The notes beneath the pieces are model-generated. The model was not told the DNA's origin. It saw only the letters and a list, made by a program, of their open reading frames with translations, and did not search any database. DNA of 20,736 nt. It comes from an uncultured Candidatus Melainabacteria bacterium (GTDB lineage: Bacteria; Cyanobacteriota; Vampirovibrionia; Gastranaerophilales; Gastranaerophilaceae). Positions 1 to 9,016 of this stretch are shown here, piece by piece (within the stretch, counting starts at the first letter, position 1; each line of letters begins with the position of its first letter). The translations under genes were made by a program, and so were the position numbers. The stretch lies in assembly GCA_934693215.1 (NCBI GenBank), contig CAKUVB010000010.1, forward strand, positions 1 to 20,736. Reading direction: 5' to 3'.

Positions 1-2
1 GT

Positions 3-281
3 TATGTATTCACACAAAAAAAAGCCACCGCACATAAGATAATACACGAAGTATCCTACGGCGGAGGCTGTATCAATGATGTCGTTATCCACATCTCAAA
101 TCACAATCTCCCATTTGGAGGAATTGGAAACAGTGGTATGGGTAGCTATCACGGAAATTACAGTTTTGAAACATTTAGTCATAAAAAAAGTGTTGTAAAA
201 AGCAACGGCAAATTTGATATCCCATTCAGATACGCACCATATGGGACACTTAAATACCATCTTTTGAAAAAATTATTGTAA
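3..281 (+). CDS. Aldehyde dehydrogenase, class 3 type, C-terminal fragment
   Basis: Reading from position 3 gives about 92 residues ending in TAA at 279-281; the 5' part lies outside the window. The fragment contains GGGCINDVVIHISN, then LPFGGIGNSGMG and a downstream F-x-x-FSHKKSV segment. This is the C-terminal signature of class 3 NAD(P)+-dependent aldehyde dehydrogenases, which oxidise fatty or aromatic aldehydes to acids. The catalytic cysteine lies upstream of the window. The stop overlaps the end of the convergent receiver-domain gene by 9 bp. By eye the stretch is richer in G+C than the rest of the window, and it probably belongs to a different genome joined near position 620. Confidence 0.85.
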   Translation, partial: YVFTQKKATAHKIIHEVSYGGGCINDVVIHISNHNLPFGGIGNSGMGSYHGNYSFETFSHKKSVVKSNGKFDIPFRYAPYGTLKYHLLKKLL

Positions 282-620
282 AACTTTCTCTTCCGGCAGC
301 CACCTACGAAGCATCTTGTAAAGATCACCGATAATAATCGGTTTTGTAAGAAAGTCACTCATACCCTTACTTATAAGAACTTCTCTTACTCCCTTCATTG
401 CATCCGCAGTCAATGCAATGACAGGGAGTTTGTTCTTCTTTTCATCTGCCATTGCACGGATATGCGCAGTTGTCTCTACACCATCCATTCCTGGCATAAA
501 ATGATCCATAAATATAAGATCATAATCATTCTTATCTATCATTTTAAGAGCATCCTCGCCACTTTCAGCCGTATCAATCTTTATCTTTGTCGGTTCCATA
601 AGAGCCTTTGCAACCACAAG
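273..620 (-). pseudogene. Response-regulator receiver domain, 5'-truncated (probably C-terminus of a hybrid histidine kinase)
   Basis: The minus-strand frame encodes a receiver (REC) domain with the phospho-acceptor Asp in MDHFMPGMDG (codon at 504-506), the switch region PVIALTADAM and the conserved Lys in FLTKPI. It ends WLPEEKVLQ just before the stop, as receiver domains at the end of hybrid sensor kinases often do. The N-terminal strand with the acidic metal-binding pair (VDDN) is absent: recognisable homology begins at LVVAKALMEP. Upstream codons in this frame are only the reverse complement of a Pro/Gln-rich coding sequence. The gene is therefore cut at about position 617-622, by rearrangement or by assembly error. 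Confidence 0.75.
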
Positions 621-2038
621 TTTATGAAGCAGAACAACCTGCACCAGCTGATAGCAGACCTGCAGCTGCAACAAGCAACAAAATTAATATTGCACAAATC
701 TTAAAAGATTTCAGAAACACAATGTCTGCTATTGCAACTCCTGATATCTTAAGAGAAGAAGTTGAAGACTATCTTCAAGAAATTGAAGCTAATACAAAAG
801 GCGAAGCACCTTCTATAAATCTTGTACAAACAGATTTGATGAATGCTGCAGCTATTGTTGATAGATATATTTCTGAAACTCTTAACAAAGAATCAAAAGT
901 TGTTTCTAAATGGCTTGATGCTTTATTCTTACAAAGAATAAACTACAGATACAATGATGGTGAAGTAAACAAAGCCTTCTTAGTAAAATTCCCTGAAAGC
1001 GAACAAGAAAAACGTGCAAAAGCTGAAAAAGCACAAAAAGAAGCTCAGGCAGCACAACAACCAACACCTCAACCACAACCTGAACCTGAGCCAATTCCGG
1101 AAGCACCACAAAACTATCAAACACAATACGAACCGATTGAAGCACCTGTTGAACAGCCAAAACAATTTGTTCAACAAAACAACCATGTTACTTCTCCAAT
1201 CAAAGACTATGTGCCTCAAAAAGAAATAGTTGCACCTCAGCCTCAAAGAGCAAAGAAAAAACCTGAAATAACAATTATCCCTCAAGATAATGAGCTTAAA
1301 TCATTGTTTATTCAAGCTAAAAAACACGCATTTGCTCACAATCCTTCTAAAGCAATGGATATGTTCCACAGAGCATTGTTGAGAGCACAACAAATCAAAG
1401 ATGGCGAAGCTGAATCAAAAATTTGCTTAGAAATGGGTCGAATTTATGATGAAAACAATTACGTTGTACAAGCTTTGAGCAGTTATAACAAATCTTTAAA
1501 ATCTACAACCGATAACAACCTAAAAACTCAAGCACATTATTCAATGGCTCAAATTTATGATGACGTAAAACAAACAGAACCTGCATTGAATCATTATTTG
1601 ACTTCTGTTTCTTATGCCGGTGAAAATGACAATCTTGTTGCTCAATCAACTTCTTTAACAAAGATTGCTAACATATTTTCTAACAAATACGATAATCAAG
1701 CATTTGATTTCTATGAACAAGCAAACTTGCTAGTTGCTCAAACAAACGATAGCAAAACAAAAGGATTTGTAAAAAGTAATACCGCTGGAGCTTACACACA
1801 ATTTGATAGACCTGATAAAGCTATGAAATTCTACGCAGATGCAGTTAAAAATTATTCTGATGCAAAATCTCAAGAAAATATTGCAGAAAATTATAAAGCA
1901 GCTGCAGAATTGATGCTAAACTTTAGAAACCCTGCAAAAGCAAGAGTTCTTTTGAAAAAAGCATTAAACCATGCAGATAGTTCAAAAGATGTTCAATTAA
2001 TTGATGAAATCAATGATTTATTAGAAGAAATTGCATAA
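611..2038 (+). CDS. TPR-repeat protein with Pro/Gln-rich linker, 5' end missing
   Basis: The open frame is about 475 codons. From the first codon after the break it shows a short Pro/Ala/Gln-rich stretch, an alpha-helical domain at roughly residues 25-130 (IAQILKDF ... WLDALFLQRINYRY), a charged Lys/Glu segment, a Pro/Gln-rich disordered linker (about 150-215), and helical TPR-like repeats from about 227 to the end (for example AMDMFHRALLRA, AQIYDDVKQTEPALNHY, KAMKFYADAVKNY). TPR repeats usually mediate protein-protein contacts. There is no visible signal peptide. The only upstream start in frame is a TTG at 608 that lies in the probably foreign segment, so the real start has been lost. The N-terminal domain is not one I recognise. 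A promoter follows the gene, so the helicase downstream need not be co-transcribed. Confidence 0.7.
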   Translation, partial: QPQVYEAEQPAPADSRPAAATSNKINIAQILKDFRNTMSAIATPDILREEVEDYLQEIEANTKGEAPSINLVQTDLMNAAAIVDRYISETLNKESKVVSKWLDALFLQRINYRYNDGEVNKAFLVKFPESEQEKRAKAEKAQKEAQAAQQPTPQPQPEPEPIPEAPQNYQTQYEPIEAPVEQPKQFVQQNNHVTSPIKDYVPQKEIVAPQPQRAKKKPEITIIPQDNELKSLFIQAKKHAFAHNPSKAMDMFHRALLRAQQIKDGEAESKICLEMGRIYDENNYVVQALSSYNKSLKSTTDNNLKTQAHYSMAQIYDDVKQTEPALNHYLTSVSYAGENDNLVAQSTSLTKIANIFSNKYDNQAFDFYEQANLLVAQTNDSKTKGFVKSNTAGAYTQFDRPDKAMKFYADAVKNYSDAKSQENIAENYKAAAELMLNFRNPAKARVLLKKALNHADSSKDVQLIDEINDLLEEIA

Positions 2039-2084
2039 TTTTAAAACTTATTATTTAAACATTCCAAAGAATACCTTTAATCAC

Positions 2085-2113
2085 TTGCGAAAATGTACTT
2101 AATATGGCATAAT
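2085..2113 (+). promoter_or_regulatory. Candidate sigma-70-type promoter for the helicase gene
   Basis: TTGCGA (2085-2090) and CATAAT (2108-2113) are separated by exactly 17 nt, close to the TTGACA/TATAAT consensus. They lie in the 131-bp gap before the helicase start at 2170, leaving a leader of about 50 nt. Confidence 0.5.
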
Positions 2114-2169
2114 GTAGGTGTAAGGAACCCCACGTAGCACATAAGTATTGAGAAAGATTTGGATTTAAA

Positions 2170-4470
2170 ATGTACGAATTTCCATTTGAATTAGACGACT
2201 TTCAGAAAGAAGCTTGCGACTGTATTTCTGAAGGCGAAAGTGTTGTAGTTTGTGCACCAACAGGTGCTGGTAAAACAGTGATTGCTGAACACGCAATTCA
2301 TTGTGCGATTAAAAACGGTGATAGAGTTTTTTATACAACCCCTCTAAAAGCTCTGTCAAACCAAAAATTTAACGATTTTTCTCAAAAATACGGTGCTGAC
2401 AAAGTCGGGCTATTAACCGGTGATTCCTCGTTTAATAGAGATGCTCAAATTGTCGTTATGACAACAGAAGTTTTTAGAAACATGTTATACTGTACCAATT
2501 TTGGCTCAGTATCCGACAATATGCAAAAGGTTAAATACGTTATACTTGATGAAGTTCACTATATGAACGATGAGCAACGAGGAACAGTTTGGGAAGAAAG
2601 CATAATTTATTGTCCTACAAATGTACAAATAATCGCACTTTCTGCAACTGTTGCGAATGCCGATAAACTAACCGAATGGATTAATACTGTTCATTCTAAA
2701 ACAAAACTTATTAATACGGATTTTCGTCCTGTACCGTTGAGATTCTACTACTTTGACAGTTCTCAGCCAGACAAACTTTTACCACTGCTTGCTCCTGGAG
2801 GAACTCTTAATAAAAAAATCCGTCCTGAAAAAAGAACATTTAAACGTGGACGTGGAGGCAAGATTCAACAAAAATCAGTTGTAAAAGATGTAGTTCGTAA
2901 CCTACATAAAAACGATATGTTACCAGCAATATATTTCACTTTTTCTCGCAAAAAATGTGACGAACAAATGGAGAAATGTGCAGACTTATGTCTGGTAACT
3001 CCTCAAGAACAAGCAAAGATAAAAGAAATTATTGATGAATATATTGCAGAAAATCCATACTTGTATAAAAACAAACATATTGAATACCTTTTACAAGGTG
3101 TAGCTTCTCACCATGCCGGACTTTTACCAAGCTGGAAAGTTCTTGTAGAAAAATTATTCCAAAAAGGACTTATCAAAGTCGTTTTTGCTACAGAAACACT
3201 TGCTGCAGGAATTAACATGCCGGCACGTTCTACGGTTATTAGTTCAGTCAGCAAACGAACAGACGAAGGGCATAGAATGTTAACAGCTAGCGAATTTTTA
3301 CAAATGTCAGGTCGTGCTGGTCGTAGAGGTATGGACAAGGTTGGATATGTAACGATTGTTGGCAGTATGTTCCAATCCCCTGAAGAAGTTGCAGAACTTG
3401 TATTGTCAGATGCAAACCCTCTTGAGAGCCGTTTTTCACCAAGCTATTCTATGGTTGCAAATTTATTACAACGATTTAGTGTTGATGAGGCGAAAGAGCT
3501 TATACTTAAGAGTTTTGGATACTTTTCTTCCAATTCAAGACTTGCAGGTCTGAATTTACAACTAGAAGAAGTCAAGGCTAAAATCCTTGAGAATTCAGAG
3601 TTCAAATGTTGGTGCAAACAAACTGCAGACGATTTAATTGAATATAACAAAATAAAAGATATTTATGTTCATAACAGACAAATATGTAAAACAATAAGGC
3701 GTCAAGAAAAAGGTAAAAAACGCCCTTTTCCACCAGAAGCTCTTGAATTTGAACAAATGGTAAAAGGACAGCTTCAAAAAATGAATGCTTGTAAATGCAA
3801 CCAATGTAAAATGTACAAAAAGCACATGAAAGCACTTGAGCTTTTGAAGCGTTATGAATTAAGAGAAGTTCAAATAACAAAACAAATTGATATCCAAAGA
3901 GATATATTTTGGAACAAATTTATTTCACATAAAAATGTACTCGAAAAATTTGGATATATAAAAGATGATTTTCCAACAGAAAAAGGTAAAACAGTATCTC
4001 AAATACGTTCAGAAAATGAACTATTCCTAGCTGAAATAATTTTCTCAGACGTATTAAATGACTTAACTCCTGCTGAACTAGCAAGCGTAATCTGTGCAGT
4101 AACAACAGAAGATATGCGTGCAGAAATGTATTCTGGACTTCCTTTGTCACAAAAAGTACGTAAAACATTGAACAAAATAAAAGATGTTAGACGTAGAGTT
4201 GATAAAGCACAAAACGAAAACAATATAGATGATGCAATGTACATCAATTCTTTCTATTGTGCATTAATAGAAATGTGGTCTAACGGTGCTGAATGGGACG
4301 ATATTATTGACCAAGTAGAAATGGGCGAAGGTGATGTTGTAAGATGTTTTAAACGAGTAATTGATGTCCTAAGACAACTTACGACAATAGATAATGTTCC
4401 TGAAGCTGTAGTCTATACCGCACGTGATGCGATTGATAGTATTCAACGAGAGCCTATTGATTTAGATTAA
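2170..4470 (+). CDS. Ski2/Mtr4-like DEAD/DEAH-box RNA helicase
   Basis: The 766-residue protein is a superfamily 2 helicase. Seen motifs: Walker A APTGAGKT (29-36), motif II DEVH (127-130), motif III SAT (158-160), motif V region FATETLAAGINMPAR (339-353) and motif VI QMSGRAGRRG (378-387). The last is typical of the Ski2/Mtr4 family. The C-terminal helical part (about 590-760) fits the DSHCT domain of that family. Cyanobacteria and relatives carry such proteins, thought to act in RNA unwinding or turnover; the substrate here is unknown. Between the helicase core and DSHCT is an insert with clustered cysteines (C480, C482, C506, C541, C543, C546). The ATG at 2170 is preceded only by a weak purine-rich RBS. 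The gene has its own candidate promoter and a downstream terminator, so it looks monocistronic. Confidence 0.88.
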   Translation: MYEFPFELDDFQKEACDCISEGESVVVCAPTGAGKTVIAEHAIHCAIKNGDRVFYTTPLKALSNQKFNDFSQKYGADKVGLLTGDSSFNRDAQIVVMTTEVFRNMLYCTNFGSVSDNMQKVKYVILDEVHYMNDEQRGTVWEESIIYCPTNVQIIALSATVANADKLTEWINTVHSKTKLINTDFRPVPLRFYYFDSSQPDKLLPLLAPGGTLNKKIRPEKRTFKRGRGGKIQQKSVVKDVVRNLHKNDMLPAIYFTFSRKKCDEQMEKCADLCLVTPQEQAKIKEIIDEYIAENPYLYKNKHIEYLLQGVASHHAGLLPSWKVLVEKLFQKGLIKVVFATETLAAGINMPARSTVISSVSKRTDEGHRMLTASEFLQMSGRAGRRGMDKVGYVTIVGSMFQSPEEVAELVLSDANPLESRFSPSYSMVANLLQRFSVDEAKELILKSFGYFSSNSRLAGLNLQLEEVKAKILENSEFKCWCKQTADDLIEYNKIKDIYVHNRQICKTIRRQEKGKKRPFPPEALEFEQMVKGQLQKMNACKCNQCKMYKKHMKALELLKRYELREVQITKQIDIQRDIFWNKFISHKNVLEKFGYIKDDFPTEKGKTVSQIRSENELFLAEIIFSDVLNDLTPAELASVICAVTTEDMRAEMYSGLPLSQKVRKTLNKIKDVRRRVDKAQNENNIDDAMYINSFYCALIEMWSNGAEWDDIIDQVEMGEGDVVRCFKRVIDVLRQLTTIDNVPEAVVYTARDAIDSIQREPIDLD

Positions 4471-4483
4471 TCGTATAAGTAAT

Positions 4484-4517
4484 AAAAAGCCAATGAAAAT
4501 TATTCATTGGCTTTTTT
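4484..4517. terminator. Bidirectional rho-independent terminator
   Basis: AAAAAGCCAATGAA (4484-4497) pairs with TTCATTGGCTTTTT (4503-4516), with A-rich and T-rich flanks on opposite sides. It lies between the convergent helicase and OmpH-like genes and can end transcription from both directions. Confidence 0.85.
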
Positions 4518-4539
4518 AATTATAAAATTTTGAATATTC

Positions 4540-5004
4540 TTATTTTACAAGCTTAGCTACTTCGTTAGTTATATCTGTACCACCATAAATAACTACACTT
4601 TTTGCAATAACAACAGGATATCCTTTTGCTTTTGCGTATCTAGAAATAGTATTTGTTACGTTTTTATCAATTGTAGCTAATTGAGATGCGAAAGCTTTAT
4701 TATTTGCTTCACGTTTTGCAGCTAATTCTTTTTCATATTTTACTCTAGTAGCTTGTTTTGTTTGTGGAGTAGATTGTTTATCTACATCTGCTTGAGCAGT
4801 CTTTAGCCAATTCTTTAATTCTATTGCTTTCTTTTCTTGATCTTTTTTCAATGCAGAAACTTGAGCAGAAGAATTCAAGATTTTATCTACATTAACAACT
4901 GCAATTGTTGGTGCAGTTGCATCAGACATAGCAATATTTGCACTTCCAAAACCTAAGCCAAAAACAAAAGCTAAAAGTACAAGAATCTTAATTTGTTTTT
5001 TCAT
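4540..5004 (-). CDS. OmpH/Skp-family periplasmic chaperone
   Basis: The product is 154 residues. It has a clear N-terminal signal peptide (MKKQIKILVLLAFVFGLGFGS), a first strand IAVVNVDKILNSSAQV, a long Lys/Glu/Gln-rich coiled-coil hairpin (about 45-125), and the closing strand segment YPVVIAKSVVIYGG-TDIT. This is the layout of OmpH/Skp proteins, which hold unfolded outer-membrane proteins in the periplasm. The length is close to the family norm. The start is preceded by GAGGTG. Only 12 bp separate it from the upstream gene (stop at 5017), so the two are likely co-transcribed. Its presence suggests an outer membrane. Confidence 0.8.
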   Translation of the reverse strand: MKKQIKILVLLAFVFGLGFGSANIAMSDATAPTIAVVNVDKILNSSAQVSALKKDQEKKAIELKNWLKTAQADVDKQSTPQTKQATRVKYEKELAAKREANNKAFASQLATIDKNVTNTISRYAKAKGYPVVIAKSVVIYGGTDITNEVAKLVK

Positions 5005-5016
5005 TTCACACCTCGC

Positions 5017-5616
5017 TTACTTATTAATCATCTTGATTATAGCAAGCTTGCTCGAAGAATTCAACATCTTACCAACCTCTTTAAAACCCTTTGAAATTTT
5101 ATCAAAAATTGATACTGTTGTTTTTTTAGATGGCTTAATAACATTACCTTTTGCGTCAAGATTAACAATCTTTCTTGAATAATTCTTTGTAACCATTTCT
5201 AATTTTTGAGAACCATCTTTAAAAGTAAACTTAGTAAGAAAACCTTCAACAGGTTTATTATTAATATTTATTCTTTGTTTATCATTAAAATATTCTGTAG
5301 CTCTTACAAATTTTCCATCATGAGTATACACTGACAACTCACTTTTTGGAGTTCTTAAATTATAAAATTTCCCCTTTTTAGTCACACCATCTTGATAATC
5401 TACTACATTATAATCAAGAACCCTGTCAAATTTTTGATTATCTATATTTAGAGTAATTGGATTTTCGTAATAATTATAAACTCGCCCATTACTATCCTTA
5501 TTTATTGTTACCGTATTAGGTTTAAAAGGTCCTTTTTGTGAAGATACAAGTGGAAGTCTTTTCAGACAAGAATTTTTAGCTAAAGCACTACCTAAATCTA
5601 CATTATAAGCCTTCAT
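5017..5616 (-). CDS. Unrecognised protein, about 199 residues
   Basis: I do not recognise this protein. The start chosen at 5616 (MKAYNVDLGS) has a strong RBS, AGGAGT, 6 nt upstream; the longer frame to 5664 adds 16 residues without one. The middle is beta-rich and hydrophilic with repeated Asn/Asp/Lys/Gly turns (NKDSNGRVYNYYENP, DGKFVRATEYFND, KFTFKDGSQKLEMV). The C-terminus has an amphipathic Lys-rich helix ending in SKLAIIKMINK. There is no signal peptide. It lies 12 bp upstream of the OmpH-like gene. The repeated short strand-turn-strand pattern loosely recalls the small proteins at 9-11 kb, but I see no convincing alignment. Confidence 0.6.
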   Translation of the reverse strand: MKAYNVDLGSALAKNSCLKRLPLVSSQKGPFKPNTVTINKDSNGRVYNYYENPITLNIDNQKFDRVLDYNVVDYQDGVTKKGKFYNLRTPKSELSVYTHDGKFVRATEYFNDKQRININNKPVEGFLTKFTFKDGSQKLEMVTKNYSRKIVNLDAKGNVIKPSKKTTVSIFDKISKGFKEVGKMLNSSSKLAIIKMINK

Positions 5617-5718
5617 ATAAACACTCCTATAATTGGGTAACATGAAATAAGAAACACCAAACAAAAACTTTTTTGCTAGTATACTAAAAAATGTAACGAA
5701 AAAATATAAACAATTTTA

Positions 5719-6114
5719 TTAAAACTTCTTATATTGATTCATTTCGATATATCTAAATATATTTCTTATAACCCCTGGAGGAAATGTATAATTATTATTA
5801 CAAGGAGTTATTTTTAAAATAGCCTTATTTGTACCAAAAGTCATAACTGTTGCCAAGAACTTATAACTTCCTACAGTAAATACTATATACCCACCTTTTG
5901 TTTGCATTTCTAACACATTAAAATTATTATCCGAGATTGCAGCCTCAGTAAGAAGAAACAATTTTTCGTAGCCAACATTAAATGTCTTGATACATTGTGG
6001 TAATGTCAAGGTTTGAGGTGCACCCAAAACATTTGGTTGAGGTGTTTCTGCCAAAGCCGGACAGACAAACCCTGTCAATATTACAACTAATAATAATTTT
6101 ATTATTCTTTCCAT
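5719..6114 (-). CDS. Secreted unrecognised protein overlapping the end of polA
   Basis: The product is 131 residues with a classical signal peptide (MERIIKLLLVVILTGFVCPALA, likely cut after ALA at about residue 22). The mature part has a conserved-looking core with KGGYIVFTVGSYKFLATV, followed by AILKITPCNNNYTFPPGVI and a terminal IFRYIEMN helix. There is no lipobox before C18. It is probably periplasmic or surface-exposed; the function is unknown. Its ATG lies inside the last codons of polA (13-bp overlap), which suggests translational coupling. It is odd for an envelope protein to be coupled to a DNA polymerase gene. Confidence 0.65.
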   Translation of the reverse strand: MERIIKLLLVVILTGFVCPALAETPQPNVLGAPQTLTLPQCIKTFNVGYEKLFLLTEAAISDNNFNVLEMQTKGGYIVFTVGSYKFLATVMTFGTNKAILKITPCNNNYTFPPGVIRNIFRYIEMNQYKKF

Positions 6115-8804
6115 GATTCACCATAATTCACATCTACAACTAATGGCACTTTTAACGGTTGTGACAATTCCATCGCAGAAACTACCAGTTGTTTTAAATC
6201 TTCTAATTCTTCTTTTGGAAGTTCAAACACAAGTTCATCATGAACCTGCATAATCATTTTTGACTTCAAACCTTTTGCTGAAATTTGTTTATCAACTTCT
6301 ATCATTGCTTGTTTTATCAAATCTGCTGCTGTACCTTGCAACGGCTGATTGATTGCAGCTCTTTGTGCAAACTCCCTAATTTGATAATTTGAGCTTTGAA
6401 GTTCTGCTAATAAAAATCTTTTACGGCCTAACAAAGTTTCTACATATCCATTTTCATTCGCAAAATCAATCTTATCTTGCATATATTGTTTAATTTTTGG
6501 ATACGATTCAAAATATTTATCAATGAATTCTTGAGCCTGAGTATTTGAAATATTCAAAGCTTTTGCCAAACCATATCTTGACTGTCCATATATAATCCCA
6601 AAGTTAACTGCTTTAGCCTTTCTTCTCATATCTTTTGTGACATTTTCAACATCAACACCAAAAACTTTTGATGCTGTTAATGTATGAACATCAATATCTG
6701 AATTAAATGCGTTAATCAAGTGTTCATCACCAGAAACATGAGCCAACAATCTAAGCTCAATTTGAGAATAATCTGCTGACAAAATCAAATTATTTTCTTT
6801 GTCTTGAGAACAAAACGCATTTCTGATTTTATTTCCTTCTTCTGTCCTTATTGGAATATTTTGCAAATTCGGATTAGAAGAAGATAAGCGACCTGTAACC
6901 GTTGTAGCCTGATTATACGTAGTATGAATCCTACCATCACGCTTAGAAATCAATGTTGGAAGTGAATCTGTATAAGTAGATTTCAATTTTGAAAACTTCC
7001 TATGTTGCAAAATATAATCACATATTTCATAATCCTGTGACAATTCTTCTAAAATCTCTGCAGATGTAGAACGACTGCGTTTTTTCTTACCTGTTTTTAT
7101 ATCCAACCTATCATAAAGCACTTCTGCAACTTGTTTTGGAGAATTGATATTAAAAGGACCACCTGCTAATTGATAAATAAATTCTTCAAGTTCTGCAAGC
7201 TTGCCTGTCATATAATCAGATAATGTTTTCAAATAATCAACATCTATTGCAACACCTGTATATTCCATTTTTTCCAAAACAAATGTTAAAGGAAATTCAA
7301 TATTTTCAACAAGATTTTTTTCAGTATCATTCAAATTTTCTTTCCAATAATCTGTCAACTGACGAATTGTATAAGCCTCGTCAGAAGCATATTGCCACAT
7401 TTCTTTTGTACATTCTAAAGTCATACTCTTTTTATTGCACATTATATGATTCAACAAATCCATAGACTGAAACTCTAATGAATGATTACGACTAGGGTCT
7501 TTTACATAACTAGCTAACAAGACATCATACCCAAACCCGTTTACTTTTATATCTACATCTCTAAGAAGATTAATTGCACGTTTCGCATCATAAAAATATT
7601 TAATTATACCTTTATCTTCTATCAAAGATTTTAATTTGCTCAAATATTTAGATTCTATATAATAACCCTTATCTCCAACCCCTATGGAAACTCCAAGAAC
7701 AATTGAGTTATCAGAATAAACATTCAAACTCATTATTCCCTTATCTTGTATTTCCTTAATAAGAGGTTCAATATCGGCTTCTTCAACTTTTGCAGAAGAA
7801 AATTCTGTATCTCCAACAGTTTCTTTTACCACCTGAGAAAATAACCCCAATTGTCCGTTATCCAAACTGTTTTCTTGTTTCACTTCTAAAACCTGTGATT
7901 GAGAAACATTTATATCAGGATTAAATGATGTTAAAATCTCATTTATATTTTTTATATATGAATAAAACTGCATATTCTTTAAGAAATCAACAACCCTATC
8001 AATATCCGGTAATATTACGTTTGCCGACTCAAAGTCAAAATCAATATCAACATCACGAATTATTGTGGCTAATTTTTTACTCAAAATCGCAACATCTTTT
8101 TCTGCACATATTTTTTCTTTTATTGATTTTTTTTCGATATTTTCACAATCTTCTAGAACTTTTTCCAAGTTACCATACTTACCCAAAAGTTGTTGAGCAG
8201 TTTTTGGACCTATACCTCTTATACCAGGGATATTGTCAGAAGTATCACCTCTTAAAGCTTTATAATCCACAACTTGATTTGGATACACCCCAAGCTTTTC
8301 ATAAACTTGTTCCCAGCCATATTCCTTCAATATACCTTGAGATGGAATAAGAACTTTAACTAACCCTTCTTTATCAACAAGCTGAAAAGAATCTTGATCA
8401 CCTGTAAGTATAAGAGTTTCGTCACCACGTTGAGATGCTCTTGCAGATATTGTACCAATCAAATCATCTGCTTCAAACCCTTCTTTTGTATAAATTGGAA
8501 TACCAAAAGCATTTAATCCTTCACATATAAACCCCATTTGAGTAGATAATGAATCAGGCATAGTTTCACGATTTGCTTTATAATCTTCGTATAATTCAGT
8601 TCTGAAAGTATGATGAGAAACATCAAACGTAACTGCAATTGAATCCGGTTTTATTTTTTTTAGCAAATCAAATATTGATTTAAAAAATCCATAAACAGCC
8701 CAAGTAGGTTGATTTTGTGAATTCTTCATCGCAGATCTTTCAAGTGCGAAATACTGCCTAAAAGCTAATGCATGCCCATCAATAAGAACTAATGTTTTAC
8801 CCAT
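6102..8804 (-). CDS. polA: DNA polymerase I
   Basis: The 900-residue product is a full-length family A polymerase that fills gaps in repair and Okazaki-fragment processing. The N-terminal 5'-3' flap nuclease is intact: D9, D61, E111/D113/D114, D136/D138, D187/D190, followed by a helix-hairpin-helix (about 191-210). The polymerase shows motif A DYSQIELRLL (from D678), motif B RRKAKAVNFGIIYG (727-740) and motif C VHDELVFE (854-861). The central 3'-5' exonuclease fold is present, but its Exo I site reads SLNVYSDN instead of the catalytic D-x-E. Proofreading is therefore probably lost, as in Bacillus and Thermus enzymes. The ATG at 8804 is preceded by AGAAGGG. It heads a minus-strand set with the secreted protein overlapping its stop. 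Confidence 0.96.
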   Translation of the reverse strand: MGKTLVLIDGHALAFRQYFALERSAMKNSQNQPTWAVYGFFKSIFDLLKKIKPDSIAVTFDVSHHTFRTELYEDYKANRETMPDSLSTQMGFICEGLNAFGIPIYTKEGFEADDLIGTISARASQRGDETLILTGDQDSFQLVDKEGLVKVLIPSQGILKEYGWEQVYEKLGVYPNQVVDYKALRGDTSDNIPGIRGIGPKTAQQLLGKYGNLEKVLEDCENIEKKSIKEKICAEKDVAILSKKLATIIRDVDIDFDFESANVILPDIDRVVDFLKNMQFYSYIKNINEILTSFNPDINVSQSQVLEVKQENSLDNGQLGLFSQVVKETVGDTEFSSAKVEEADIEPLIKEIQDKGIMSLNVYSDNSIVLGVSIGVGDKGYYIESKYLSKLKSLIEDKGIIKYFYDAKRAINLLRDVDIKVNGFGYDVLLASYVKDPSRNHSLEFQSMDLLNHIMCNKKSMTLECTKEMWQYASDEAYTIRQLTDYWKENLNDTEKNLVENIEFPLTFVLEKMEYTGVAIDVDYLKTLSDYMTGKLAELEEFIYQLAGGPFNINSPKQVAEVLYDRLDIKTGKKKRSRSTSAEILEELSQDYEICDYILQHRKFSKLKSTYTDSLPTLISKRDGRIHTTYNQATTVTGRLSSSNPNLQNIPIRTEEGNKIRNAFCSQDKENNLILSADYSQIELRLLAHVSGDEHLINAFNSDIDVHTLTASKVFGVDVENVTKDMRRKAKAVNFGIIYGQSRYGLAKALNISNTQAQEFIDKYFESYPKIKQYMQDKIDFANENGYVETLLGRKRFLLAELQSSNYQIREFAQRAAINQPLQGTAADLIKQAMIEVDKQISAKGLKSKMIMQVHDELVFELPKEELEDLKQLVVSAMELSQPLKVPLVVDVNYGESWKE

Positions 8805-9016
8805 AATACCCTTCTCAAATTCGTATGTTTATAAGTCACAAACTATTTTATAATTTTACCAATTCAAGCGAATAAGTCCAGAATGTTATAATCTTAACTC
8901 TAAACATTATATATATGAAATAGGATTTATAAACATTTCTTTACAAATCGAGCAATTTTCAAAACAAAAAACCCTTTATATAAATACGGGGAATTAATTA
9001 TTGGAGTTATATAATA

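Noticed and set aside
608..610. TTG as the start codon of the TPR protein
   Set aside because: It lies on the likely foreign side of the break, has no RBS, and follows a stop at 599; the true start is probably missing.
5617..5664. Longer N-terminus (MFGVSYFML...) for the 199-residue protein
   Set aside because: The strong AGGAGT RBS sits just upstream of the internal ATG at 5616, and the extra 16 residues lie in an AT-rich gap without an RBS.
7925..8350. 141-codon plus-strand frame opposite polA
   Set aside because: It is antisense to a well-conserved polA region, with a composition typical of a shadow frame and no RBS.
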